Shown here: positions 37,453 through 49,507 of the stretch, in pieces | Layout of the letters: every line of letters begins with the position of its first letter | How positions within the stretch are numbered: the stretch's first letter is position 1 | Origin: Urophycis tenuis | Lineage: Eukaryota; Chordata; Actinopteri; Gadiformes; Phycidae | DNA: 64,000 nucleotides | Direction: 5' to 3' | Assembly (NCBI GenBank): GCA_036785325.1 | Contig: JAXIVH010000153.1 | Coordinates: forward strand, 335,001-399,000 | Made by a program: the position numbers and the translations under genes | Notes under the pieces: model-generated | What the model saw: the letters and a program-made list of their open reading frames with translations, nothing else | What the model was told of the DNA's origin: nothing | Database searches by the model: none

Positions 37453-39849
37453 CTCGAAAGGCTCGTCTGTGGTTTGAAAGGCGTCGTCAAAGTCAGCTGA
37501 AGACTTCCTCAGGGTCTGGTCTGCAGGCAGTGTGTTGTCATTGTAAGATGTGACAAATTTAAAGTCACTTGTTCTAGATCCAGTGGTTAAATACGCATCA
37601 TAATTATATGTGCTGCGTAAAGTTCCAGTGCCGTCCACATCTGCGTAGTTTGGAGGGAGATAAGAACTGGGAATAGCAACCGCTCCATCAAATAACAGTC
37701 TGGGCTTTCTCCTCCGACAAAACCTCAATCCCAGAATGATGATAATGAAAGTCAGGAAAAAGGTGGAGACGGATACCAGCGCGATGATCAGATAAGATGT
37801 TAATTTAGAACTGCTGTCTTCATAAGCCATGTCCTTCAGTTCTGGTACGTCAGCCAAGTTATCAGAAAGAAGTAAAAACATGGAGCATGTAGCAGAGAGG
37901 GAGGGCTGTCCGTTATCCTTCACAGCTACTAGAATGTTCTGCTTCATGTTGTCAGAGTCAGAAATGTCTCGCTGGGTCCTGACCTCCCCGCTGTGCAGGT
38001 CGATTTTAAAAAGTCCCGGATCAGTGGACTTAATGATATGATAGGACAGCCAGGCGTTCTGTCCAGAGTCCCCATCAACTGCTATCACCTTGGAAACCAG
38101 AGCACCTCCTTGTGCAGCTTTGGGTACCAGTTCAGTCATGAAGGAGTTTCCCTCTGGGGCGGGGTAAAGTATCTGAGGAGTGTTGTCATTGACATCCGTT
38201 ATGAAGACACTCACAGTCACGTTGCTGCTGAGTGGAGGAGAGCCGTTGTCTCGTGCCATCACATAGACTTTAAAGCTCCTAAACTGTTCATAATCAAAGG
38301 ACCTGTCACTTTGGATCACTCCGGTGTCTCCATTAACAGAGAGATAAGAGGACACTGGAGCACCGTGGACTTCACCAGGTAAAAGAGAATAGATCACTGT
38401 ACCGTTTTGTCTCCAGTCTGGGTCATGGGCCTTAACAGAACACAGGCTGTGTCCAGGTTTGTTGTTCTCAGAGACATAGCTGCTATACGCCTGCTCCTCA
38501 AACACAGGAGGGTTGTCGTTGACGTCGCCCACAGTGAGGGGAATATGTTTGGAGGAGGACAGAGGAGGAGAGCCCTGGTCCACAACATGGACAGTGATGT
38601 TGTATTCAGGGACTCGTTCACGGTCCAGCTGTTCCGTGGTCACCAGTGTATAGTAGTTTTTGATCGAGGGGATCAGTTTAAAGGGAACGCTTTGCTGAAT
38701 TGAACACTGGACTTGTCTGTTAACTCCAGAATCTCTGTCCTGCACATTTATGATGCCAACCTCAGTACCTGGGGACACGTTTTCTGGTACTGGATTGGTC
38801 AGGGATTTAAGATATATTAGAGGTGCATTATCATTAGCATCTATGATATCTATAATAACTTTTGCATTTGAGGTGAGGCCATAACCATCCTTCGCGTCGA
38901 TTCGCATTTCATATGTTGTTTCTTCTTCAAAGTCGATAGACCCCTGCACTTTTATCACACCTGTTTTCTGATTCAGGTTAAATAACTTTGCGGCCGAATT
39001 GGATATACGACCAAATTCATAAGACACCTCTCCATTTAATCCTTCATCTGCGTCAGTAGCTAGCACCTCGGCGACTACCGCACCCAGAGCAGAGTTTTCA
39101 GGCAGACTAGCTCTATAGACTGCCTGGCTGAACAATGGGGCGTTGTCATTTGCATCCAATACGATCACCTGAATAGCAACGCTGCCTGATCTCTGCGGGG
39201 CACCGCCGTCCAGCGCCGTCAGCACGAAAGTCATCTCCTGTAGTTCCTCGCGGTCCAATTCTCTGAACAAGACTAATTCTCCATATTTACCGCCATCCTG
39301 ATTTGTACTGATTTTTAAATCGAAGTGATCATTTCTTTGCAGGGTGTAGGATTGCACGCCGTTCTCCGTTATGTCTGCGTCATTCGCCGCAATGATGGGA
39401 AAACGAGCTCCTTTCACTGCAGATTCCCTTATCTCTAACTTAACCAAGTCCTTTGGGAATGTTGGTGCGTTATCATTGATGTCTTTGATATCAAGAGACA
39501 CGTGGTGCATCTCCAACGGTCCTTCCAGAACTAATTCAAAACGAACGATACACAGAGTCTTATCGCCACACAGCTCTTCCCTGTCTATCCGTTCCGCCAC
39601 GATCAGATCACCTTTACTATTCATGTCACAGTAGCGTTTACGGCTCCCCTCGCTATCAAGCCGTGCCTTTCGAGACGAGAGTCGTTTCACATCTAAACCG
39701 AGATCCTTGCAAATATTTCCAATAACAAATCCAGGTTTGTGCTCTTCCACAATGGAATAATTCACGTCTCCATAAATGTAGTCCAACGCCAGGATAAAGA
39801 GAAGGACGCTGCGTAGAAGACCAAGGAATCCAAATCCTTTGTTCGCCAT
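37453..39849 (-). CDS. pcdhg: V4: gamma-type protocadherin variable exon
   Basis: An intact exon of 799 codons from ATG 39849 (MANKGFGFLGLLRS) to GAG before donor GTAGGG. The frame upstream opens only from a TTG. The mature start is DVNYSIVEEHKPGFVIGNIC, with a Cys after GNI not seen elsewhere, and the EC1 loop is CGDKTLC. EC1-EC4 are strongly individual, for example YTLQRNDHFDLKIST and LDREELQEMTFVLTALDGG. From about 38526 down to 37509 it is nearly identical to V10-V12. The last 56 bp of tail (SADFDDAFQTTDEPFE) are its own, so the identical block is internal to the exon. Confidence 0.95.
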
Positions 39850-40068
39850 GATGATCTGCGGCTGTGGCCCGCAGGTAAATATATAGTACAACTGGGATCT
39901 AAATACGTCTCAAATAAACAACAGTGATATTGTCCATTGGTAAATCCAGTCCCGATAATGCTGGTAAACCGAACTACGACTGCTGTCTCTCTAAAGAACA
40001 GACATCGAAAGAAAATGTAGGGGGAAGTCAACGTGGTTCGTCGCTGGGCCACGTAACATTATTCCGCT

Positions 40069-40092
40069 GGTGAACAGCGACACGTTGAGACG
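40069..40092 (-). promoter_or_regulatory. CSE promoter motif of V4
   Basis: The minus-strand core GTGTCGCTGT lies 220 bp upstream of the ATG. I see no RE1-like site in the following 700 bp. Confidence 0.75.
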
Positions 40093-40099
40093 CGTTTCG

Positions 40100-40850
40100 G
40101 TCGTTACACAAGATCAACGAAGTAGCCCACAACACAGCGAGGATTCAGTAAGTGATTTGCAACTGACACACGACACTCTGGGTAATGCCAGAACTGCATG
40201 TGACGCCACAATACGGGCCTCAATTATGGCAAACAGTAGAACATTGAATACTAAAATAATGATCGTAGTAATAATATTATAGATGTAGTGGCAATCTAAC
40301 TACAAAAAGGCCACTGAAGGGAATCTGAAGTCGTTTCCAACTCATGATGGTGTATCAAAAATGAGGTCCTCCATTTGAATGAGTTTGACACTTTATTAGC
40401 TCTAAATCTTTCAAATTCACCTACACAAGCCGGGTGCCAACAGACTTAGATTGAGCTCATACACAAATATTAAAACTGTGGTACAAAATTCATTCAGCCC
40501 TCACACACACACAAACATGGTTGAAAAACTGTGTGGCTTCCCTGATCCTGATTCCCTGCCACTCCTGAGCTGTGTCTCCCTCATCTACCCTTTGTGTGAC
40601 TAATCAACCACCCATGCCCACAGGTGCGCAGGTAACCCATAGCAACCATAGTGCCTCACCACTGACACACCCACATTCATTCATACACACAGAGATCCAA
40701 ATTGGCTACAACAATAGGAATTCAATAAAAGTATCATTGCCATTTGAAGAAAACAATGATAAAAAAAACACATTATTGACACACACACAAATCTGGCAAC
40801 AAATGCAGATGTTAATAAAACCCAATACAATTTTAGTAGGCCTAATAGTT
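40100..40850. other. Interval between V4 promoter and remnant R1
   Basis: No gene or repeat element recognised. Low-complexity CACA stretches occur at 40500-40520 and around 40780. Confidence 0.45.
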
Positions 40851-40855
40851 GCGTC

Positions 40856-41254
40856 CTGGGTTGACGCGTCTGAGTCACTGAAAGCTTCATCGAAGTCGGT
40901 TGGAGATTTCACCAGAAGCGTGCTTTGGTTCTAAGAACTCACAAACTTGAAGTCACTCGTTCTTGATCCTGTCGTCAAATAGCCGTCATAATTGCACGCG
41001 CTGCGTAAAGTCCCCGTGACGTCCACCTACCCATAACTTGGAAGGAAGTACGCGCTGGGTATGGCCACTGCGCTGTCAAACAACGGCATAGGCTTTCTCC
41101 TATGACAATACCTCACACCGAGAATAATAATGAGAAAAGTAAAGAAAAAGGTCGAGACGGACACGAGGGCTACGATCAGGTAAGAGGTTAACGCCGAGCC
41201 GTCTTCATCGGTCATCAAGCATCCGTTTGCATCCATGAGATATCCAGAAAACAA
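40856..41254 (-). pseudogene. R1: 3' remnant of a protocadherin variable exon
   Basis: Only the membrane helix (ALTSYLIVALVSVSTFFFTF), the CHRRKP stop-transfer segment and the cytoplasmic tail are recognisable, resembling V5/V6. All six EC repeats are missing, and no CSE lies upstream. There are two in-frame stops, at 41027-41029 (SYG-stop-VDVTGTL) and 40931-40933, the second next to a deletion of the YNDNTL motif. The splice donor is destroyed: CAG is followed by GACGCA where GTAGGG is expected. Confidence 0.85.
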
Positions 41255-41536
41255 GCGTTACGCATCGCGGAACACACCGCTGAATCGCTGATCGCTCAAC
41301 TCCCGCAGTAAACGAACAACCAGGCAGGTACAGTAATGAAACAACTGTTATAACAACAGCTTACTAATGCTAGAAATGTGGGTTTAAGCTCAAGCAAATG
41401 CACAAGATTATAAACGAGAGTCATGACCAAGTAAAAGCTATAGACTGACTTGTTAAAAAAAGAAAAAAAAAAAAAAAAGGGCATTATTTATTATTGGACC
41501 GATGACGTATGTCAGTTGACACGTGACTACTATCTA

Positions 41537-41637
<101 letters not shown>

Positions 41638-41783
41638 CAGGCCACTATACAAAACTTTTATGATTCATTGTCATGATTAAACCTTGTGTTAATTATGAAG
41701 CATGTTAAAGGGCAATTGGCAATTTGGAGTAGGCAAAATGTGCACCACATCAGTTATGACTGTTTGTTAAGTGAGTGCCCTAC

Positions 41784-44165
41784 CTTGGGAGACACATCAG
41801 AATCTTCAAACCCCTCAATGAAATCCAATGACATTTTTCTCAGGGTCTGGTCTGCAGGCAGTGTGTTGTCATTGTAAGATGTGACAAATTTAAAGTCACT
41901 TGTTCTAGATCCAGTGGTTAAATACGCATCATAATTATATGTGCTGCGTAAAGTTCCAGTGCCGTCCACATCTGCGTAGTTTGGAGGGAGATAAGAGCTG
42001 GGAATAGCAACCGCTCCATCAAATAGCAGTCTGGGCTTTCTCCTCCGACAAAACCTCAATCCCAGAATGATGATAATGAAAGTCAGGAAAAAGGTGGAGA
42101 CGGATACTAGCGCGATGATCAGATAAGATGTTAATTTAGAACTGCTGTCTTCATAAGCCATGTCCTTCAGTTCTGGTACTTCAGCCAAGTTATCAGAAAG
42201 AAGTAAAAACATGGAGCATGTAGCAGAGAGGGAGGGCTGTCCGTTATCCTTCACAGCTACTAGAATGTTCTGCTTCATGTTGTCAGAGTCAGAAATGTCT
42301 CGCTGGGTCCTGACCTCCCCACTGTGCAGGTCGATTTTAAAAAGTCCCGGATCAGTGGACTTAATGATATGATAGGACAGCCAGGCGTTCTGTCCAGAGT
42401 CCCCATCAACTGCTATCACCTTGGAAATCAGAGCACCTCCTTGTGCAGCTTTGGGTATCAGTTCAGTCATGAAGGAGTTTCCCTCTGGGGCGGGGTAAAG
42501 TATCTGAGGAGTGTTGTCATTGACATCCGTTATGAAGACACTCACAGTCACGTTGCTGCTGAGTGGAGGAGAGCCGTTGTCTCGTGCCATCACATAGACT
42601 TTAAAGCTCCTAAACTGTTCATAATCAAAGGACCTGTCACTTTGGATCACTCCGGTGTCTCCATTAACAGAGAGATAAGAGGACACTGGAGCACCGTGGA
42701 CTTCACCAGGTAAAAGAGAATAGATCACTGTACCGTTTTGTCTCCAGTCTGGGTCATGGGCCTTAACAGAACACAGCGTGGATCTGGGCTTGTTGTTTTC
42801 AGTAACATAGGCCTTGTAGTCATGTTCCTCAAACACAGGTGCATTGTCATTCACGTCAGCAATGGACAACTGGATGACTCTCGAGGTGCTCAGAGGTGGA
42901 TAGCCTTCATCTGTGGCAGTGATCGTGATGCTGTAGTTAGACGTGGTTTCGCGGTCCAGTTGGTTCGTTGTCACCAAAGAATAGTAGTTTTTGATGGAGG
43001 GAACCAGCTTAAAGGGGACATCTTGTTGAATGGAGCATTGGACCCTGCCGTTGTCTTCAGAGTCTCTGTCCTGGACATTTATAATCCCCACCTCTGTGCC
43101 AGGGGACACGTCTTCGGGGAGCGGATTATTCAGAGATTTAAGAAATATTCTCGGACTATTGTCATTTACATCAGTGATGTCAATGGTGACTTTGCAATAG
43201 GAAGTTAGGCCTAAGCTATCTTTTGCTTTAACTCGTAGTTCATAATTATTTGTTTCTTCGTAATCAATCACACCAATCAGCCTTATTTCTCCACTTTTGT
43301 GATCAATTGAAAATATTTTCTCATCGTCATTTGAAACATGGCCAAAATCATAGCTCACTTCTCCGTGGACCCCTTCGTCAGCATCAGTAGCACTCACCGT
43401 AACTATTACTGTGTCTATGGGGGAGTTCTCAGGCAAATTCGTTTGATACAAGGCCTGGCTAAACACGGGGTCGTTATCGTTAGCGTCCAGCACAGTGACG
43501 TGAATGACCACAGTACCTGATCTCTGAGGAGAGCCCCCGTCATATGCCGTGAGAAGCAAATTCATTTCTTGCTGTTTCTCTCGGTCTAGTTTTCTCTCTA
43601 GGACGAGCTCAACCTTGCTGTTATCAACCACTAAAACAAAATTGTCATTCTTTTGGAGATCGTACTTTTGAACGGAATTTTGGCCTATATCCGAATCATG
43701 GGCCTCCTCTATCGAGAAACGGGTGCCTTTGTCTGCTAACTCATGTATTTCCATTTCAATCGAATCCGCTTTAAATTGTGGCGAATTGTCATTGACATCG
43801 TGAATGTGCAACGCGACACGTTGAAGCTCCAGGGGATTTTCCAACACCAGATCCACCTTTATAACGCAAGACGCCTTCTTCCCACAAAGGACATCTCTGT
43901 CAATTCTCTCCGCCGCAATCAAATCCCCGGTCGCTAGATTTATGTCACAGTACATTTTCCGATTCCCTTCAGCATCAACGCGGACATTTCGAGACGACTG
44001 TCTGCCCAACCCGAGCCCGAGGTCCGTGGCTATGTTTCCAATAACAGACCCACGTTTAAGCTCTTCTTGAATAGAGTAGCTCAGGTCGCCATGAACGATG
44101 TCCGTCTGAATAAAGAGAGCAAGGCCGTAGATCATCCACAGCGAAGAAAATCCTTTGTCTTCCAT
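41784..44165 (-). CDS. pcdhg: V3: gamma-type protocadherin variable exon
   Basis: An intact exon of 794 codons from ATG 44165 (MEDKGFSSLWMIYGLALFIQ) to AAG before donor GTAGGG. The longer open frame upstream starts at a TTG. The mature start is DLSYSIQEELKRGS, the EC1 loop CGKKASC, and the usual RKAR strand reads RNVR. EC1-EC4 and the first strands of EC5 (EEHDYKAYVTENNKPRSTLC) are individual. Identity to the converted group runs from about 42777 to 41838, followed by a private tail SLDFIEGFEDSDVSPK. Confidence 0.95.
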
Positions 44166-44354
44166 TTCGTTGAACAACCAAGTCGCCGATAGTTTGATCA
44201 ATAAACAGTGCTTTCCTCGAATTATTGCACGTACTGAGATGTGTGTCAACCACTCAGGTCGTCTGTTGCGTTTTAGTCACAGCGTTTCTTTTGGAGGAAA
44301 GCAGAACAGGATGAACAAGATGAACAAGGGGGAGATATTAGTCCTCCTCTTGCT

Positions 44355-44378
44355 GGCCAACAGCGACACGAAGAGCAC
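44355..44378 (-). promoter_or_regulatory. CSE promoter motif of V3
   Basis: The minus-strand core GTGTCGCTGT, complete, lies 190 bp upstream of the ATG. Confidence 0.75.
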
Positions 44379-44503
44379 ATTTTAGTTCTTGCAGAAGCGA
44401 TGGAAATATTAACTGGAAATATTAACTATATTATAGTAGTAGTATTAATAACAACAACAACAACAACTACTTATTAGTATTATTATCATTGCTATCATTA
44501 TTA

Positions 44504-44543
<40 letters not shown>

Positions 44544-44849
44544 AAATTATTCTTCTTATATTACCTGCGAAGTCCTGCACATTTGCACATTTACTTTGCA
44601 CATTTATATGTATATTTACACTTTAGTCAGACTCATCTACCAATGCACTGTTCACCTTCAATAGGATGGACATACTATGTATGTATATAGTAGGTTTTAT
44701 TTTATCTTATTTTAAGAGCTCTCATATAATTGTATCTCAATTTCGGTAAATCAATTTATTGTTTATTGTTTATTACACTCCTTTATCCCACTGTACTGCT
44801 GGTCAACGTGAATTTCTCCTTAGGGGGATTAATAAAGGAATGTCTTATC

Positions 44850-44854
44850 TTAGC

Positions 44855-44893
<39 letters not shown>

Positions 44894-45208
44894 GTTGTAG
44901 TAGTAGTGGTAGTTGTAGTAGTAGTAGTATTACTATTATTATACTGTCTGAATTAGTCTGCTAAACTATTCTAATAATTGTCTAATAACAATAATAATAA
45001 CAAAATAAATACAAAACTAAATAAGATGTGCCTACTACGTCATTACCGATGATTTAGTTTTGTATTTATTTTGTTATTATTATTGTTATTAGACAATTAT
45101 TAGAATAGTTTAGCAGACTAATTCAGACAGTATAATAATAGTAATACTACTACTAATAATAATAATAATATAATAATACTACTAATAATAATAATAATAA
45201 TAAGCTAA
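44850..45208. repeat. Long perfect hairpin with triplet-repeat ends
   Basis: Arms 44919-45022 and 45052-45155 are essentially exact reverse complements, separated by a 29-nt loop. ATT/AGT triplet runs extend the pairing imperfectly to both sides. A further (ATT)n run lies at 44502-44540. No terminal signature of a transposon is seen. It lies between the CSE and RE1 of V3. Confidence 0.8.
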
Positions 45209-45296
45209 CATATTTTTGTCAGGTACACTGTCATGTATTCATGTAGAGTAATGTGGAGAATACTGAAGACGATATTGTCTTACAATGTGCTGACAC

Positions 45297-45317
45297 TTCA
45301 GCACCACGGACAGTGAC
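45297..45317 (+). promoter_or_regulatory. RE1/NRSE site, probably of V3
   Basis: TTCAGCACC, AC, GGACAGTGAC: two mismatches to the REST consensus. It lies 1.13 kb upstream of the V3 ATG, pushed away by triplet repeats and the hairpin. Confidence 0.7.
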
Positions 45318-45364
45318 ATTAAGACACCCGGAGTCATCGATGTCAGTTCACGTGTTCAGACGGT

Positions 45365-45746
45365 CCATCCATCCATTATCGTGACCGCTTATCCTCAACG
45401 AGGGTCGCGGGGGGGCTGGAGCCAATCCCAGCTCCCCGTGCTGGGCGAGAGGCGGGGTACACCCTGGACAGGTCGCCAGCCTATCACAGGGCTAACATAT
45501 ATAGACAAACAACCATTCACACTCACATACACACCTATGGTCAATTTAGAGACACCAATTAACCTAATCCCCAACCTGCATGTTTTTGGTCTGTGGGAGG
45601 AAGCCGGAGTACCCGGAGAGAACCCACGCAAGCACGGGGAGAACATGCAAACTCCACACAGAAAGGTCCCGGGTCCCAGGTGGATTCGAACCCAGAACCC
45701 TCTTGCTGTGAGGCGACAGTGCTAACCACTGCACCACCGTGCCGCC
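45365..45746 (-). mobile_element. tRNA-derived SINE (copy 4)
   Basis: Full-length inverted copy with a perfect 13-bp target duplication GTGTTCAGACGGT at 45352-45364 and 45747-45759, indicating recent insertion. Head, box A, box B and GGATGG tail are as in the other copies. Confidence 0.88.
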
Positions 45747-46083
45747 GTGTTCAGACGGTTTATTTCTTTATGTTATAAATCCCAGTCCAATCTCACGAGA
45801 CAATTTATCGAGTTATGAATGGAGCTCAAACGAATGTTGACAATAGGACTATACACAAAATAATAGTTAATTGAACGACACTGTCCCTACACATTCCAGG
45901 ACTGTGTAGGGTGCAAGATAATCGACACGATAATTTGCATTACACTGTAATTAATTAGAGAACACAAATGTGTTCCCTCAAAGTATTAGCAACAGAAATA
46001 GGCTTGCACAATTATTACATACACATTCACAAAACGATATGATAGTAACCATTAGACACATTATGTGCGTGTTGTTGTCCTAC

Positions 46084-48483
46084 CTCTGGTGACCCCTCTG
46101 ATTCTCCAAACATGTCGCCGAACTCATTCTTCCTCAGCGTCAGATCAACAGGCAGCGTGACGTCGTTGTAGGACGTGACGAACCTAAAATCACTGCTTCG
46201 AGACCCCGTGGTTAGATACCCGTCGTAGTGGTAGTTGTTGAGACGCTGCGCAGCGTCTCGGTTCCGTCCACCTCTGCGTAATTAGGGAGATACGCGCCGG
46301 AAATTGCGACTGCGCCGTCAAAGAGGATCCCTGGTTTCGTCTTCTGACAGAAACGAACAGCAAGGATAATAAGAATGAAGGTCAGTAAAAGCATGGAGAC
46401 CAGCACCAGCGCGATTATCAGATGTAGGCCTAATGTCAGCTGAGAGTTGTTGTCGTCATAGGAAAACTCTCTCCCTTCCTGGACCTCAGACAGATTATCA
46501 GAAATCAGTAAATATATGGTGCACTTGGCAGACAGGGAGGGTTGTCCGTTATCTTTCACTGCTACAATAAGAGTGTTTTTCATGTTATCAGTCTCGGAAA
46601 TGTCTCTCTGGGTCCTGATCTCTCCACTGTGGAGACCGATAGTAAAAAGTCCCGGGTCAGAGGATTTAATGAGGTGATAGGAAAGCCAAGCGTTCTGTCC
46701 AGAGTCGGCGTCCACTGCTATTACTTTGGAGACCAACGCACCTCCATGCGTTGATTCGGGAACCAGCTCAGTCATGTAAGAGTTCCCCTCCGAAGCGGGA
46801 TACAGTATCCGGGGTGGGTTGTCATTCAGATCCGTTATGAAAACGCTGACAGTCACGTTGCTGCTGAGGGGAGGGGAGCCGTTGTCTCTGGCATTTACGC
46901 CGAACGTGAAGCCCCTGAACTGTTCATAATCAAACGATTTAACAACTTGTATCACGCCGGTGTCCCCGGTAATCGACACAAACGAAGACACCGGAGCGCC
47001 GTTGATTGCACCAGGCAACAGGGAAAAAAACACCGTCCCATTTTGTCTCCAGTCTGGGTCGTGAGCTGTGACCGAACACACCGTGGAGCCGCGTTTGTTG
47101 TTTTCGGGAACGTGGGCCTCGTAAGCCTGCTCGGTGAACACCGGCGGGTTGTCGTTGACGTCCGCTACAGAGAGCTGGAAGGTTTGGTGGACGTCATCGG
47201 TGGCGAGCCCTCGTCAGTGGCAAGGATTGTAACGGTGTAGGCCTAGTTGGTGACAAGCTCACGGTCCAGTTTGTCGGTAGTCACGAGAGAATAGTAGTTT
47301 TTTACGTGGATGGCACCAGTTTGAACGGTGTGTTTTGCTCAATCGAGCAGCGCACTTTCCGGTTGCTGTTAGAGTCTTCGTCGTGGACGTTTATTATCCC
47401 CACCTCGGTGCCGGGGCGGACGTCCTCGGGGTTGGTCAGAGACTTCAGGTAAAACTCAGGAGCGTTGTCGTTGACGTCAGTCACGTCGATCATCAACGTG
47501 GAGTACGACGCCAATCCCAGGCCATCTTTTGCGCTGATTTGGATTTCATATGATGACTCTTCTTCATAATCTATAGACCTGATAACTCTCACTTCGCCAC
47601 TTGTTGGATCAAGGGAAAAAACATTACTGCTATCTGAAATATGGTCCAGGCCGTATAGGTCACCTGGCCATTCACCCCTTCATCTGCATCAGAAGCCCTA
47701 ACTACAACGACTACAGTGTCTAAAGGAGCGTTTTCAGGGATGCTGGCTCTGTACACAGCCTGGCTAAACACCGGTTATCGTTAGCGTCCAGCACCGTGAC
47801 GAGTATGACTACAGAACCTGATCTCTGGGGGGAACCACCGTCCACCGCCGTGAGAAGCAAATCCACGTCGTGTTGGTTTTCACGATCTAACTCTTTCTCC
47901 AAGACGAGTTCGCAGTGCTTTCGTGCGCCTGGCTTGGTTTCAAAGATTAAAATAAAAATTTCATTTGTTTGTAAAACGTAACCATGAACCGCATTGACTC
48001 CTATATCCGCATCGTGTGGTCCGTCTATAGAAAAACGAGCTCCTTTGACAGTAGATTCTTGTATTTCCATTTTAATGATTTCGTTTTTGAACAGAGGAGG
48101 ATTGTCATTTTTGTATCGTGGACATGAAGACTGACGCGATGCAGCTCTAGAGGCGCTTCCAATACAAGCTCCATTTTTAAAATGCACGAGGGCTTCTTTC
48201 CACAAAGTGACTCCCTGTCAATCCGTTCTGCTACGATCAACTCCCCTTTATTCCCGTTTATCTCGCAGTATGGCTTGCTGGTTCCCTTCGTGTCGACACG
48301 AGCCTTTCGAGCGGTCAATTCTTGCACGTCCAAACCAAGGTCTTTTCCGATATTCCCAATAACAGTCCCCCGTTTAATTTCCTCAGTGATCGTGTAGCTC
48401 ATATCCCCGTGTGCAGAATGAAGAAGAATTAAGGCAAAATTGAGGACAACGCCTCCCGATAATTGTCCTTTATATCCCATCAT
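46084..48483 (-). pseudogene. V2: decayed gamma-type protocadherin variable exon
   Basis: All parts of the exon can be followed in order: signal peptide (MMGYKGQLSGGVVLNFALIL), EC1 with loop CGKKPSC, EC2-EC6, membrane helix, tail, and an intact donor (GAG before GTAGGA). The frame is broken at least six times, near 48108, 47773 (4 bp lost in DANDNAPVF), 47654, 47309, 47182 and 46240. There is an in-frame stop TAG at 47243-47245. Two residues are also missing in SLTNPVPEN near 47430. The stop lies within a 6-bp insertion that forms TAGGCCTA, and a second such insertion sits at the membrane helix (46425-46432). Neighbouring exons are intact, so sequencing error is an unlikely general explanation. 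Confidence 0.9.
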
Positions 48484-48634
48484 ACAAACAGAAGGAGAAA
48501 GCTATCTACCGTTACTGTATAAAACGCTAATAACGCAGCATATAGGCCTATGTACAGTTTACTGCAGCCTCCTATCTTTGTTGGTGCGGGTGGAAAGGAG
48601 AAGCGCTCGGTGTTCCCTCATCCTCTTCTACGTT

Positions 48635-48658
48635 GGTCGACAGCGACACGAGGAGCAT
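48635..48658 (-). promoter_or_regulatory. CSE promoter motif of pseudogene V2
   Basis: The minus-strand core GTGTCGCTGT is fully intact, 152 bp upstream of the dead exon's ATG. It may still bind CTCF although the exon is not translatable. Confidence 0.7.
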
Positions 48659-49122
48659 TTCGAAGATATTGCACTAAGGTAGGTAGGCCTATACATATAA
48701 AGGGCTAAACCTAAAACCTGGGACGGAACAAACAAATATCTAATAGTGCTAATTGGTAAAAATGACATGAACCATTCAAAGTTCAACGGTCGTCCAAACC
48801 TCATGTTGTTTCCTCTTGATTTGATTCAGCTGTTGTCTGTGTTGGGTTCACAGTGTCCAGAGGAAAATACAGCCCCTGAGAATATTTGAGCTGTTCTGCA
48901 GGCCTGAACAATTATCAATCATCAGTTATGAAAATAAGCAGGTATTTAGTGTCAAGATCAACAAAATGGTTATGAGCAATGAAACCCCATGGAGTTGTTT
49001 TGTTTCAGCAGCACAGAAGCAGCGCAACTAAAAACCCAACGCAATGAATACAGTTCAGAATGTATCTTTCTTCTCAACTATTTTATTACATAAGCTGTCA
49101 AACTATAAGTATTCAACATAGA

Positions 49123-49507
49123 CTCACGGCAGTTCGTAAAATAGTCACAAAATGTAGTCTATTGATTCGTGTACATGGACACGAATGTCCTTTCTTTTGT
49201 GACACGACTTTCAAACTAATGTATTTCGATGGATGTATCTTTCGTGCCTGCACCACCTTTGTACAGTAAATACTACAGTACCCATGAGCCTCTTGGTGAA
49301 GACGCCAGCTAAAGCTGCCCGAGGACCCGCAGCCAGTTCTCTTTTAATGATATCCTAACCCTATGATGTCATTGTTAGGGGTTAGGGTTAGGGTTTGGGT
49401 TATAATGAAAGTCATGATGAGTGTCACAAAAAAGGGACATTTGTGTCCATGTACACGAATCAATAGATTAGGACTATTTTGTGACTATTTCACGAACTGC
49501 CATGAGA
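49123..49507. mobile_element. MITE with ~85-bp inverted ends and telomere-like centre
   Basis: The left end CTCACGGCAGTTCGTAAAAT and the complement of the right end agree over about 85 bp, including GATTCGTGTACATGGACAC. Near the centre, 49373-49400 contains TTAGGG-type repeats. No coding frame. I could not settle a target duplication. Confidence 0.7.
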
